Of a stretch of DNA of 64,000 bases, positions 8,421 to 15,684 are shown piece after piece (positions within the stretch are counted from its first letter, which is position 1; the number at the start of each line of letters is the position of its first letter). The stretch is from the NCBI GenBank assembly GCA_041984235.1, contig JBHIYN010000007.1, positions 124,001 to 188,000 on the forward strand, in the 5' to 3' direction. The stretch is from JBHIYN01 sp041984235. Lineage in GTDB: Bacteria; Pseudomonadota; Gammaproteobacteria; Ga0077536. The notes beneath the pieces are model-generated. The model did no database searches. It was not told the origin of the DNA and saw only the letters and a list, made by a program, of their open reading frames with translations. Position numbers and translations under genes: made by a program.

Positions 8421-9938
8421 ATGTCCGATCAGCCCAGCGTGCCGGCACCGACGCCGGCCGAGCTCGCCGCCGCCGCCAGCCAGCTCAATTTCCGCATGGA
8501 CAAGGACGAGCTCGCGCTCTACGGCGAGTTCATGGGCGGCCTGGTCGCAGACCTCAACCTGATCGACTCGCTCGCCGCGCCGACCTTGCCGGTGAAGTAC
8601 CCGCGCGGCGAGCTGGTACGGCCCCCGGCTGACGACAACCCCTACAACGCCTGGACCTGGCAGTGCACGATCGCCGGCGCCGCCAGCGGCCCGCTGGCTG
8701 GCAAGCGCGTGGTGATCAAAGACAACGTGTGCGTCGCCGGCGTGCCGATGATGAACGGCTCCGACGTCTACGCCGACTTCGTTCCCGGCGAGGACGCCAC
8801 CGTGGTCACGCGCGTGCTCGATGCCGGCGGCACCATCCTCGGCAAGGCAGTGTGCGAGAACTTCTGCTTCTCCGGCGGCAGCCATACCTCGGCGACCGGG
8901 CCGGTACGCAACCCGCACAATCCCGCCTTCATGACCGGCGGCTCCTCGAGTGGCTGCGCCGCACTGCTGGTCGCCGGCGAGTGCGACCTGGCCATCGGCA
9001 GTGACCAGGGCGGCTCGGTGCGCATGCCGGCCTCCTTCTCCGGCTGCTGCGGGATCAAGCCGACCTACGGACTGGTGCCCTACACCGGCGCCGCACCCAT
9101 CGAGCAGAGTGTCGACCACCTGGGGCCGATGGCCATGAGCAGCGCCGACTGCGCGCTGTTGCTGGAAGTCATCGCCGGCTACGACGACGGGCTGGACCCG
9201 CGTCAGAGCGCCGCGCTGGCACCCAAACCCTACCTCGCCGGGCTGGAGCGCGGCGTCGCGGGCCTGACCATCGGCGTGGTCGAGGAAGGTTTCGGCACCC
9301 CGGGCGCCGAGGCCGACGTCGACGAGCTGGTGCGCGCGGCCGCACAGGAGCTCACGGCGGCCGGCGCCAGGGTGGTCGGGGTCTCGATCCCCGAGCACCG
9401 CCACGGCGCCAGCGTGATGCTGGCGAGCATCCTCGACGGCACCCTCTCGACCTTCACCGATCTCGGCCCCAACGGCCCCAATCCCAAGGGCCACGCGCTG
9501 CTCGAAGCGATCCGCTTTTACTACGACGCGCAGCGCCAGCGGGCCGACGACATGCCGGTCACGGTCAAGACCGTGCTGCTCTGCGCGCGCATCATGCGCA
9601 ACCGTTACGGCAATTATTATTCGGCCAAGGCGCAGAACCTGGTGCGCAGCCTGCGCGCCGCTTACGACACCGCGCTCACGCGCTGCGACCTGCTGCTGAT
9701 GCCGACCACGCCGATGAAGGCGCACCGCATCCCGCCGCCCGACGCCGGGCTGCCGGAGATCATCGGCTGCGCGCTGGACATGGTCGGCAACACCGCGCCG
9801 TTCGACGCCACCGGGCACCCCTCGATGAGCGTGCCGGCCGGCATGTCCGACGGTCTGCCGGTCGGCCTGATGCTGACCGGACGGCACGGCGAGGACGACG
9901 TAGTGCTGCGTGGCGGGCATGCCTGCGAGCGCCTCTGA
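8421..9938 (+). CDS. Amidase signature family hydrolase
   Basis: A 505-residue amidase with the Ser-cisSer-Lys triad in place: Lys100 in VVIKDN, Ser176 in GGSSSGCA, and the nucleophile Ser199 in GSDQGGSVRMP. The C-terminal half has the substrate-binding segment found in acylamide amidohydrolases. It would hydrolyse a carboxamide to acid and ammonia; the substrate cannot be read from the sequence. GGGGAGGG stands just before the ATG. The last 29 bases overlap the start of the Ada-AlkA fusion in another frame. It is not GatA: no gatB or gatC is nearby. Confidence 0.9.
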   Translation: MSDQPSVPAPTPAELAAAASQLNFRMDKDELALYGEFMGGLVADLNLIDSLAAPTLPVKYPRGELVRPPADDNPYNAWTWQCTIAGAASGPLAGKRVVIKDNVCVAGVPMMNGSDVYADFVPGEDATVVTRVLDAGGTILGKAVCENFCFSGGSHTSATGPVRNPHNPAFMTGGSSSGCAALLVAGECDLAIGSDQGGSVRMPASFSGCCGIKPTYGLVPYTGAAPIEQSVDHLGPMAMSSADCALLLEVIAGYDDGLDPRQSAALAPKPYLAGLERGVAGLTIGVVEEGFGTPGAEADVDELVRAAAQELTAAGARVVGVSIPEHRHGASVMLASILDGTLSTFTDLGPNGPNPKGHALLEAIRFYYDAQRQRADDMPVTVKTVLLCARIMRNRYGNYYSAKAQNLVRSLRAAYDTALTRCDLLLMPTTPMKAHRIPPPDAGLPEIIGCALDMVGNTAPFDATGHPSMSVPAGMSDGLPVGLMLTGRHGEDDVVLRGGHACERL

Positions 9939-11316
9939 GGCACTACCCGGCGCGGTGGCCGGCGTCGCGCGCGGCACCGCGCACGGGCTCCCCGCGGCGG
10001 GCGATCACGCGGCCTGCTATGACGCGCTCGCGGCGCGCGATGCACGCCTCGACGGCCTGCTCTACGCCTGTGTCCGCTCGACCGGGATCTACTGCCGCCC
10101 GGTGTGTGGAGCACGCCTGCCCCGCGCCGCCAACGTCGAGTTCCGAACCTCGGCCGCAGCCGCCGAGCAGGCCGGCTACCGGCCGTGCCTGCTGTGCTGC
10201 CCGGAGCGCGCACCGGGCCCCGGCTTTCTCGCCACGCCGTCCGCCGACGCCGCCTCGCGCAACACCAGCCGAGCGCTCTTCGCGCGCCAGCTGTTGCGCG
10301 AAACGGCGTTGTCCGAGCGCGACGTCGCGCGCGCTGCCGGCTTCGGCGGTGTCGCCGCACTGCGCCGCGCCGTCACCGCGAGCAGCGGCGAGGACCCGGC
10401 GGCACTGCGCCAGCGCCGGCGGCGCCGGACCGTGGCGGGACAGATCACCCTGCGCCTCGATTACCGGCCGCCCTTCGACTGGGCCGCGCTGCTCGAGTTC
10501 CACCGCGCGCGCGCCATCCCAGGGGTCGAGGCGGTACGCGGGCGGCGCTACCTGCGGGTGCTCGACTGCGGCGGGCAGCCGGTCCTGCTGACGCTCGCCG
10601 CGGGTGCCGGCAACACGCTAGAGCTGACCCTGCGCGATGCCCCGGCAACGGCGCTCGACGGCATCGTCACGCGCGTGCGCGAGGCCTTCGATCTCGACGC
10701 CCACCCGGCGCTGGTGGCCGCGGCCTTCGCACGCGACCGCGATCTTGCGCCGCTGGTGCGGGCACGTCCCGGCCTGCGCGTCGCCGGCAGTGTCGACCGT
10801 TTCGAGCAGGCCGTGCGCGCCATCCTCGGCCAGCAGATCAGCGTCACCGCGGCACGCCGGCTGGCCGCGCGCCTGTGCCAGCGCTGGGGAACGCCCGTAG
10901 CATTCGCGGACGCGCCCGAGCTCGCGTTCAGCTTTCCGTCTCCCGCGGTGCTGGCGCAGGCGGACGTCGCCGCGCTCGGCATGCCGGGCGCACGGGGACG
11001 CGCGGTCAGCGCGCTGGCGCGCGCCGTGCTCGACGATCCCGCACTGCTCGCGCGCGGCGTGTCGCTGGACGCCTCGCTCGCCCGGCTGCAGGCCCTGCCC
11101 GGGATCGGCGCCTGGACCGCGCAGTACATCGCGCTGCGCGCGCTGCGCGAGCCGGACGCCTTCCCGGCCGGCGACATCGGCCTGCAGCGCGCACTGGCCG
11201 ACCGCCGCGGGCAGCGGCCCTCGGCACGCGAGCTGGCGCGGCGCGCGCAGGCCTGGTCGCCGCTGGGCGCCTATGCCGCCCAGTACCTGTGGACCCACGA
11301 CGCGAACGCACCGTGA
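9910..11316 (+). CDS. Ada-AlkA fusion: methylphosphotriester-sensing domain plus 3-methyladenine DNA glycosylase
   Basis: A 468-residue fusion. Residues about 30-105 form the Ada zinc domain, with Cys62, Cys66, Cys93 and Cys96 at exactly the E. coli Ada spacing, so Cys62 is the probable methyl acceptor. A short AraC-like segment follows (about 115-165), then the AlkA N-terminal domain and the HhH-GPD domain with LPGIGAWTAQY near 396 and the catalytic Asp in FPAGDIGLQ near 422. It would sense alkyl-phosphotriesters and excise alkylated bases. Start is uncertain: 9910 overlaps the amidase, and a second ATG lies at 9919. Its stop overlaps the GTG of the Ogt gene. Confidence 0.9.
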   Translation: MAGMPASASEALPGAVAGVARGTAHGLPAAGDHAACYDALAARDARLDGLLYACVRSTGIYCRPVCGARLPRAANVEFRTSAAAAEQAGYRPCLLCCPERAPGPGFLATPSADAASRNTSRALFARQLLRETALSERDVARAAGFGGVAALRRAVTASSGEDPAALRQRRRRRTVAGQITLRLDYRPPFDWAALLEFHRARAIPGVEAVRGRRYLRVLDCGGQPVLLTLAAGAGNTLELTLRDAPATALDGIVTRVREAFDLDAHPALVAAAFARDRDLAPLVRARPGLRVAGSVDRFEQAVRAILGQQISVTAARRLAARLCQRWGTPVAFADAPELAFSFPSPAVLAQADVAALGMPGARGRAVSALARAVLDDPALLARGVSLDASLARLQALPGIGAWTAQYIALRALREPDAFPAGDIGLQRALADRRGQRPSARELARRAQAWSPLGAYAAQYLWTHDANAP

Positions 11317-11855
11317 GCACGCTGCTGACCCTGGCCGAGATCCCGGGCCCGCTCGGCGACATGCTGGTGGTGCAGGATGCACAGGGTCGCCTGCACGCGC
11401 TCGACTGGAGCGATTACCGTGAGCGGCTGCAAACGCTGCTGGCGCGTTATCACCGCGACGCCGTGCCGGATGTGCGCCAGGGCCGCGCGAGCCGCGCCGT
11501 TCGCGAGGCGCTGACGCGCTATTTCGACGGCGATCTGAGCGCGCCGGACGCGCTTGCCGTGGCGCCGCTGGGCAGCCCGTTCCAACGCTCGGTGTGGCAG
11601 GCGCTGCGCGCCATTCCGCCCGGGACCACGACCAGCTACGGCGCACTCGCGATTCGCCTCGGCCGCGCCGGCGCCGCGCGCGCGGTGGGCCTCGCCAACG
11701 GCGCCAACCCGGTCGGCATCGTGGTGCCCTGCCACCGCGTGATCGGCGCCGACGGCAGCCTCACCGGCTACGGCGGCGGTATCGAACGCAAGCGCTGGCT
11801 GCTGCGCCACGAAGGCGTGACCCTGGCCGATGACGCGCAGCCGCGCCTGCTGTGA
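11313..11855 (+). CDS. ogt: Methylated-DNA--protein-cysteine methyltransferase (Ogt type)
   Basis: A 180-residue protein that removes O6-alkyl groups from guanine onto its own cysteine. The acceptor is Cys140 in VPCHRVIG, preceded by the HTH segment with TTSYGALAIRLGRAGAARAVGLANGANP and followed by SLTGYGGGIERKRWLL. The GTG start overlaps the stop of the Ada-AlkA gene (GTGA), so the two alkyl-repair enzymes are translationally coupled. The gene ends 3 bp from the convergent TonB receptor. Family assignment is very firm; Ogt rather than Ada-C because it stands alone. Confidence 0.95.
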   Translation: MSTLLTLAEIPGPLGDMLVVQDAQGRLHALDWSDYRERLQTLLARYHRDAVPDVRQGRASRAVREALTRYFDGDLSAPDALAVAPLGSPFQRSVWQALRAIPPGTTTSYGALAIRLGRAGAARAVGLANGANPVGIVVPCHRVIGADGSLTGYGGGIERKRWLLRHEGVTLADDAQPRLL

Positions 11856-11858
11856 CGC

Positions 11859-13970
11859 TCAGTAGCTGACGCGCACCCCGAGCAGGCCGCTGCGCCCGGG
11901 CAGCGGCGCGAGATCCTTGACGAAGGAGGTATGCCGGCGCGCGGTCTCGTTGGCGAGGTTGCTGCCGCGCGCGAACACGGTAACCTCGGTACCGGCACCC
12001 GGTGTCAGGGTGTAACCGACCTGCAGGCCGACCAGGGTGTAACCGTCGGTCGCACTCTCGAGCAGGCCGGGGTCGTCCTGGTCGGTGACGCGTTCAACGC
12101 TGAAGCGTGCGTACAGCGGCCCGCGCGCGTAGTCGACATCGGTGCCGAAGCGCAGCGGCGGCAGGCGTGGCACGGCCGAGCCGTCGTCCAGCTCGCCGTG
12201 CACGTAGTCGCTCCACACGCGCCAGTCGAGCTGCCCGCGGGTGTCGTCGAACAGGGCCAGCTCCGCGGCCAGCTCGAAGCCGTAGAACTCGGCGTCCTGC
12301 TGGCGCTGGTTGACCAGCAGCAGGGCATCGTCCTCGTCGACGACCAGGCCGGTATCCAGGAAATCGTCCTCGACCCGATCGGCGACGCCGTCGGCGTTGC
12401 GATCGTTGGCCGCCAGGTAGACGAAGTCATCGATGGCGTTATAGAACAGCGTGGCGTCGAGGCGCACGCGACCGATGCGACCACGCCAGAAGAGGTCGAC
12501 GTTGGTCGAGGTCTCCTCGCCGAGCCCGGCATCACCGATCTCGAAGGTGTTGGTCGCGAGATGCGGACCGGCCGCGAACAGCTCCTCGATGGTCGGTGCG
12601 CGCTCGGCGCGCGAGACGGCGATACCGAGGTCCTGCTCCGGCCGCCAGGCGAACACAGCGCCGGCGGAGAAGCTCAGCAGGGCGTGGTCCGCACTCACGG
12701 CAGGCACGCTCGCGTCCGCATCCTGCCACTCGTGGCGCAGGCCGAAATCGACGTGCAGGCGCCCGAACTCGGCTTTCTCGAAGGCGAACACGGCGATGCT
12801 ATCGCGCGTCGCCGGCGGCACGAAGGCCTCCTCGCCGACGGCGGCAAAATCCTTGTCGTGGAGTTGCACACCGAGCGCCGTGTCGAACGGCCCCAGCGGC
12901 TCCAGCACCGCCTCGATACGCGCCTCCCACTCGCGGTTGGTGAAACGCGTCGCAACCTCGCCGTTGGCCTCGACCTCGTCGTGCTCGTAGTCGTTGTAGC
13001 CCCAGCGCGCGGACAGGCGATGGATCCCCGCTGCCTCGACCCGCCAGGCGGCATCGAGATCCCAGCGCGTCTGCGCCAGGTCGATGCGCGTGCCGTCATG
13101 TTCGTCGGTATGCACCTCCTCGTCATGATCGTCGTCGTCATGGTCCTCTTCTTCCTCGTGGCCGTGACCGCCGGGTACGCCATAGTCACTGGCCAGCGTC
13201 GCCACGCTGAGGCCCAGGTGGCCGCGGCTACCCACCAGCGAGACGCCGAAAGCGAGGTTGTCGCTGACCGCGTCGCTATTGGCCAGCGTGCCGCGCCGTT
13301 CATCGGCGTCGGGCGTGGTCGTGGCGTAGCCCGGGATGTCGAGATCGCCACTGTCGCGCGCGAGCCCGTCGAGATGCAGTGCGAGGTGACTGCCGGCCGC
13401 GGCGTCGACCTCGAATGCGCCCTGCCAGCCATCGGATGCCGTGTCGTAATGGCCGTAGAGCCCGGCTTCGACGCCATCGGGCAACGTGTGGTTGATGCGC
13501 CGGTTGACGACGTTGACCAGCCCGCCGCTGGCACCGCTGCCGTAGAGCAGCGTGGCCGGCCCGCGCAGGATCTCGACCTGCTCGGCGAACACCGACTCGA
13601 TCGCAACCGGGTGATCGGCACTCACCGTCGACAGGTCGAAGGTGCCGAGGCCGTTCTCGAGCACGCGCACGCGGCCACCGCCGAGCCCGCGGATCACCGG
13701 GCGGCCGACGCTGGCACCGAAGTCGCTGGACGTCACCCCGGGCTGGCGGGCGACCGTTTCACCAATCGAGCGCGTCGATTCGAAGCGCAGCGCGTCGCGG
13801 TCGAGCACCGTCGTCGGCGCTGCGAAATGGGCGTCGATGCGGCTCAGCGGATCGGCGGTGACGATGATTTCCGGGATCGCGTGCTGATGGGAGGGGTCGT
13901 GCGCGTGGCCGGATTGTGCCAGGCACGGCGGCGCTGCCAGGGCAGCAAGAACGACAGAGATACGGACCAT
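11859..13970 (-). CDS. znuD: TonB-dependent outer-membrane receptor, ZnuD-like (zinc uptake)
   Basis: A 703-residue TonB-dependent receptor with a signal peptide (residues 1-19), a plug domain (VTADPLSRIDAHF, then the VIRGLGGGRVRVLENGLG block) and a beta-barrel ending in a typical aromatic-free ..GVRVSY strand. Two His-rich segments stand out: GHAHDPSHQHAIPE at the mature N-terminus and a long His/Asp/Glu run near residues 280-300, placed in what should be an outer loop. Such runs are known in ZnuD receptors. Location downstream of a ZIP transporter and divergent from zur supports zinc as the substrate. AGGAGG precedes the ATG. Confidence 0.85.
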   Translation of the reverse strand: MVRISVVLAALAAPPCLAQSGHAHDPSHQHAIPEIIVTADPLSRIDAHFAAPTTVLDRDALRFESTRSIGETVARQPGVTSSDFGASVGRPVIRGLGGGRVRVLENGLGTFDLSTVSADHPVAIESVFAEQVEILRGPATLLYGSGASGGLVNVVNRRINHTLPDGVEAGLYGHYDTASDGWQGAFEVDAAAGSHLALHLDGLARDSGDLDIPGYATTTPDADERRGTLANSDAVSDNLAFGVSLVGSRGHLGLSVATLASDYGVPGGHGHEEEEDHDDDDHDEEVHTDEHDGTRIDLAQTRWDLDAAWRVEAAGIHRLSARWGYNDYEHDEVEANGEVATRFTNREWEARIEAVLEPLGPFDTALGVQLHDKDFAAVGEEAFVPPATRDSIAVFAFEKAEFGRLHVDFGLRHEWQDADASVPAVSADHALLSFSAGAVFAWRPEQDLGIAVSRAERAPTIEELFAAGPHLATNTFEIGDAGLGEETSTNVDLFWRGRIGRVRLDATLFYNAIDDFVYLAANDRNADGVADRVEDDFLDTGLVVDEDDALLLVNQRQQDAEFYGFELAAELALFDDTRGQLDWRVWSDYVHGELDDGSAVPRLPPLRFGTDVDYARGPLYARFSVERVTDQDDPGLLESATDGYTLVGLQVGYTLTPGAGTEVTVFARGSNLANETARRHTSFVKDLAPLPGRSGLLGVRVSY

Positions 13971-14023
13971 GATCGGCCTCCTGAACGGGAACGGGACAAG
14001 CGCCGGAAAGCCCGGCGCGCGGT

Positions 14024-14341
14024 TCAGGCGCGGATCAGTGGCGGGGCGCGCGGGCGCACGCTGCGGAGCGTGCGCAGATGGGAAAGGGGCACCGTCGGGC
14101 GCGCATCAGCGGTGCACTCGCGGGGGATGACGACGGCCGGAAGCGCCACGGCCGGCGCGGCGGACGCGCTGCCCGCGAAGAGCAGGCACTCGCCGCAGTC
14201 GAACGCGTGCAGGTGCGGCGCCAGCTCGGCGTGGTGGAACGCGGCCAGGGACTGCGTCACGACCAGGGCCACTATCGCCGCCAACAGCGCTCCCCGTCGG
14301 CGCGCCGCGAAACCGGACGCGTGCTGCCCGTACTCAGCCAT
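14024..14341 (-). CDS. Small membrane-anchored His/Cys protein (DUF2946-like)
   Basis: A 105-residue protein with one hydrophobic segment (about 18-36, probably a signal or anchor) followed by HHAELAPHLHAFDCGECLLFAG, a His-rich stretch ending in CxxC that could bind a metal. The start overlaps the end of the ZIP transporter by 8 bases, and the TonB receptor follows 53 bp further on, so it belongs to the zinc operon. The style (short, one helix, His and Cys pair) resembles DUF2946 proteins found beside metal receptors; that link is an inference. Confidence 0.6.
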   Translation of the reverse strand: MAEYGQHASGFAARRRGALLAAIVALVVTQSLAAFHHAELAPHLHAFDCGECLLFAGSASAAPAVALPAVVIPRECTADARPTVPLSHLRTLRSVRPRAPPLIRA

Positions 14342-15098
14342 CGGCGTGCATCAGCAGGTTGAAGCCGAGGCCGATCCCGATCAGCAACACCTGCAGCGCG
14401 GTCTCGCGCATGCCGATGCGGCGATTCAGGGCAGGCATGAGATCGGACACGGCGACGTAGATGAAGCTCGCCGCGGTGAAGGTCAGCAGGTAGGGGACGA
14501 GGTGCTGGATACGCGACAGCGCGAACCACGCCAGCGTGGCGCCGATCAGCATCGAGAGCGAGGTCAGCAGGTTGAACGCGAAGGCGCGTGTTCGCGAGTA
14601 ACCGCTGCGCAGGAGGATGGCGAAGTCACCCAGCTCCTGCGGGATCTCATGCGCGATCACCGCGGTGGCAGTCGCGATGCCGATCGCGGGCTCGGCAAGA
14701 AAGGCGGCGGCAATCAGCACACCGTCGAGAAAGTTGTGAAACGAATCGCCGATCAGGATGAGCGTGCCGGCGGGCGCCTCGTGCGCGTGCGATTCGCCCG
14801 CACCGTGGTAATGGTGGTGGCGCCAGATCAGCCCCTTCTCCAGCACGAAGAAGACCAGGATCGCGACCAGCGCGGTCGCCATCAGCCCATGGGTACTCTC
14901 GCGCGCCTGCTCCAGGGCTTCCGGCATGAGATGCAGGAAACCTGCACCCAGCAGCATGCCGATGGCAAAGGCCAGCAGGTAGTCCAGCGACTTCTCGCGG
15001 ACCCGCTCCGGCAACAACAGGTAGACGCCCGCAGCGGCTACACTGAGCACGCTGCCAAGCAGGGTGAAGCCCATTACCCACGCGAATGAACTGGACAC
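14334..15098 (-). CDS. ZIP family metal transporter
   Basis: A 254-residue inner-membrane protein with about eight hydrophobic helices. Conserved ZIP helices are visible: SFHNFLDGVLIAAAF (metal-site helix IV) and VIAHEIPQELGDFAILL (helix V, with the HEIPQELGD motif), plus a cytoplasmic loop with HHHYHGAGESHAHE. It would import zinc or another divalent metal. The start is a GTG at 15098; no strong ribosome site is visible, and a Zur box begins 22 bp upstream. First gene of a three-gene operon with the His/Cys protein and the ZnuD-like receptor. Confidence 0.92.
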   Translation of the reverse strand: MSSSFAWVMGFTLLGSVLSVAAAGVYLLLPERVREKSLDYLLAFAIGMLLGAGFLHLMPEALEQARESTHGLMATALVAILVFFVLEKGLIWRHHHYHGAGESHAHEAPAGTLILIGDSFHNFLDGVLIAAAFLAEPAIGIATATAVIAHEIPQELGDFAILLRSGYSRTRAFAFNLLTSLSMLIGATLAWFALSRIQHLVPYLLTFTAASFIYVAVSDLMPALNRRIGMRETALQVLLIGIGLGFNLLMHADG

Positions 15099-15120
15099 GG
15101 CATGCCGTTCCGGGAAAGAC

Positions 15121-15142
15121 GATATGTTATATTATCACATCA
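15121..15142. promoter_or_regulatory. Zur operator between zur and the zinc-uptake operon
   Basis: The dyad ATGTTAT-ATT-ATCACAT (15124-15140) matches the gammaproteobacterial Zur box consensus with one mismatch between half-sites. It is one of the few AT-rich stretches in the region and lies between divergent zur and the ZIP gene, so Zur could repress both. Confidence 0.8.
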
Positions 15143-15179
15143 TGAACGCAGCACCGGCCAGCGCGCGCAACCGCCGCCG

Positions 15180-15683
15180 ATGAGCCGCTCGATCATCCAG
15201 GATTTCATCGCCGACGAGCACGACCACGCCACCTGCGTGGACGACGCGCTCGAACGCGCAGCCGCGGTGTGCGGCGCGCGCGGCGAGCGCCTGACGCCGC
15301 TCAGGCGGCGCGTGCTGGCACTGGTGTGGGAGAGCCACCTGCCGGTCAAGGCCTACGACCTGCTCGAGATGCTCTCGCGCGAACGCAAGCGGGCGGCGCC
15401 GCAGACCGTGTACCGCGCCCTCGACTTCCTGCGCGAGGCCGGGCTGGTGCACCGCCTGGAATCGCTCAACGCCTACATCGGCTGCGCCCGCCCGGACCGG
15501 CGCCACTCGGCGCAGTTCCTGATCTGTACCGGCTGCGGCGCGGTCGCCGAGATGGACGATGGCGAGCTCACCGCCCGCATCGACGCCAACGCACGGCGGC
15601 TGGGCTTCGACGTCGCCGACGAGAAGATCGAAGTCAGCGGGCGCTGCCGCACCTGCCGCCGACAACCCGGGGAAACCACCTGA
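15180..15683 (+). CDS. zur: Zinc uptake regulator Zur (Fur family)
   Basis: A 167-residue Fur-family repressor. It has the winged-helix region with LTPLRRRVLALVWESHLPVKAYDLLEML and APQTVYRALDFLREAGLVHRLESLNAYIGC, the metal-site segment FLICTGCGAVAEM, and a C-terminal CRTC. The CxxC pairs fit the structural zinc site. Zur subclass is inferred from the neighbouring zinc genes and the Zur box upstream. The ATG at 15180 overlaps the stop of a 13-codon upstream ORF (15142-15183, ATGA junction); an in-frame extension to 15102 would run through the operator and is unlikely. Confidence 0.88.
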   Translation: MSRSIIQDFIADEHDHATCVDDALERAAAVCGARGERLTPLRRRVLALVWESHLPVKAYDLLEMLSRERKRAAPQTVYRALDFLREAGLVHRLESLNAYIGCARPDRRHSAQFLICTGCGAVAEMDDGELTARIDANARRLGFDVADEKIEVSGRCRTCRRQPGETT

Positions 15684-15684
15684 C

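Noticed and set aside
13090..13170. His/Asp/Glu run in the receptor taken as a tandem DNA repeat
   Set aside because: The DNA is only loosely repetitive (GTC/CTC-like triplets on the plus strand); the feature is a protein-level metal-binding loop.
11931..15089. 1052-codon open frame on the plus strand opposite the TonB receptor and ZIP genes
   Set aside because: The minus strand has well-defined receptor and transporter families with proper starts and ribosome sites. The plus frame has no domain and arises from codon bias.
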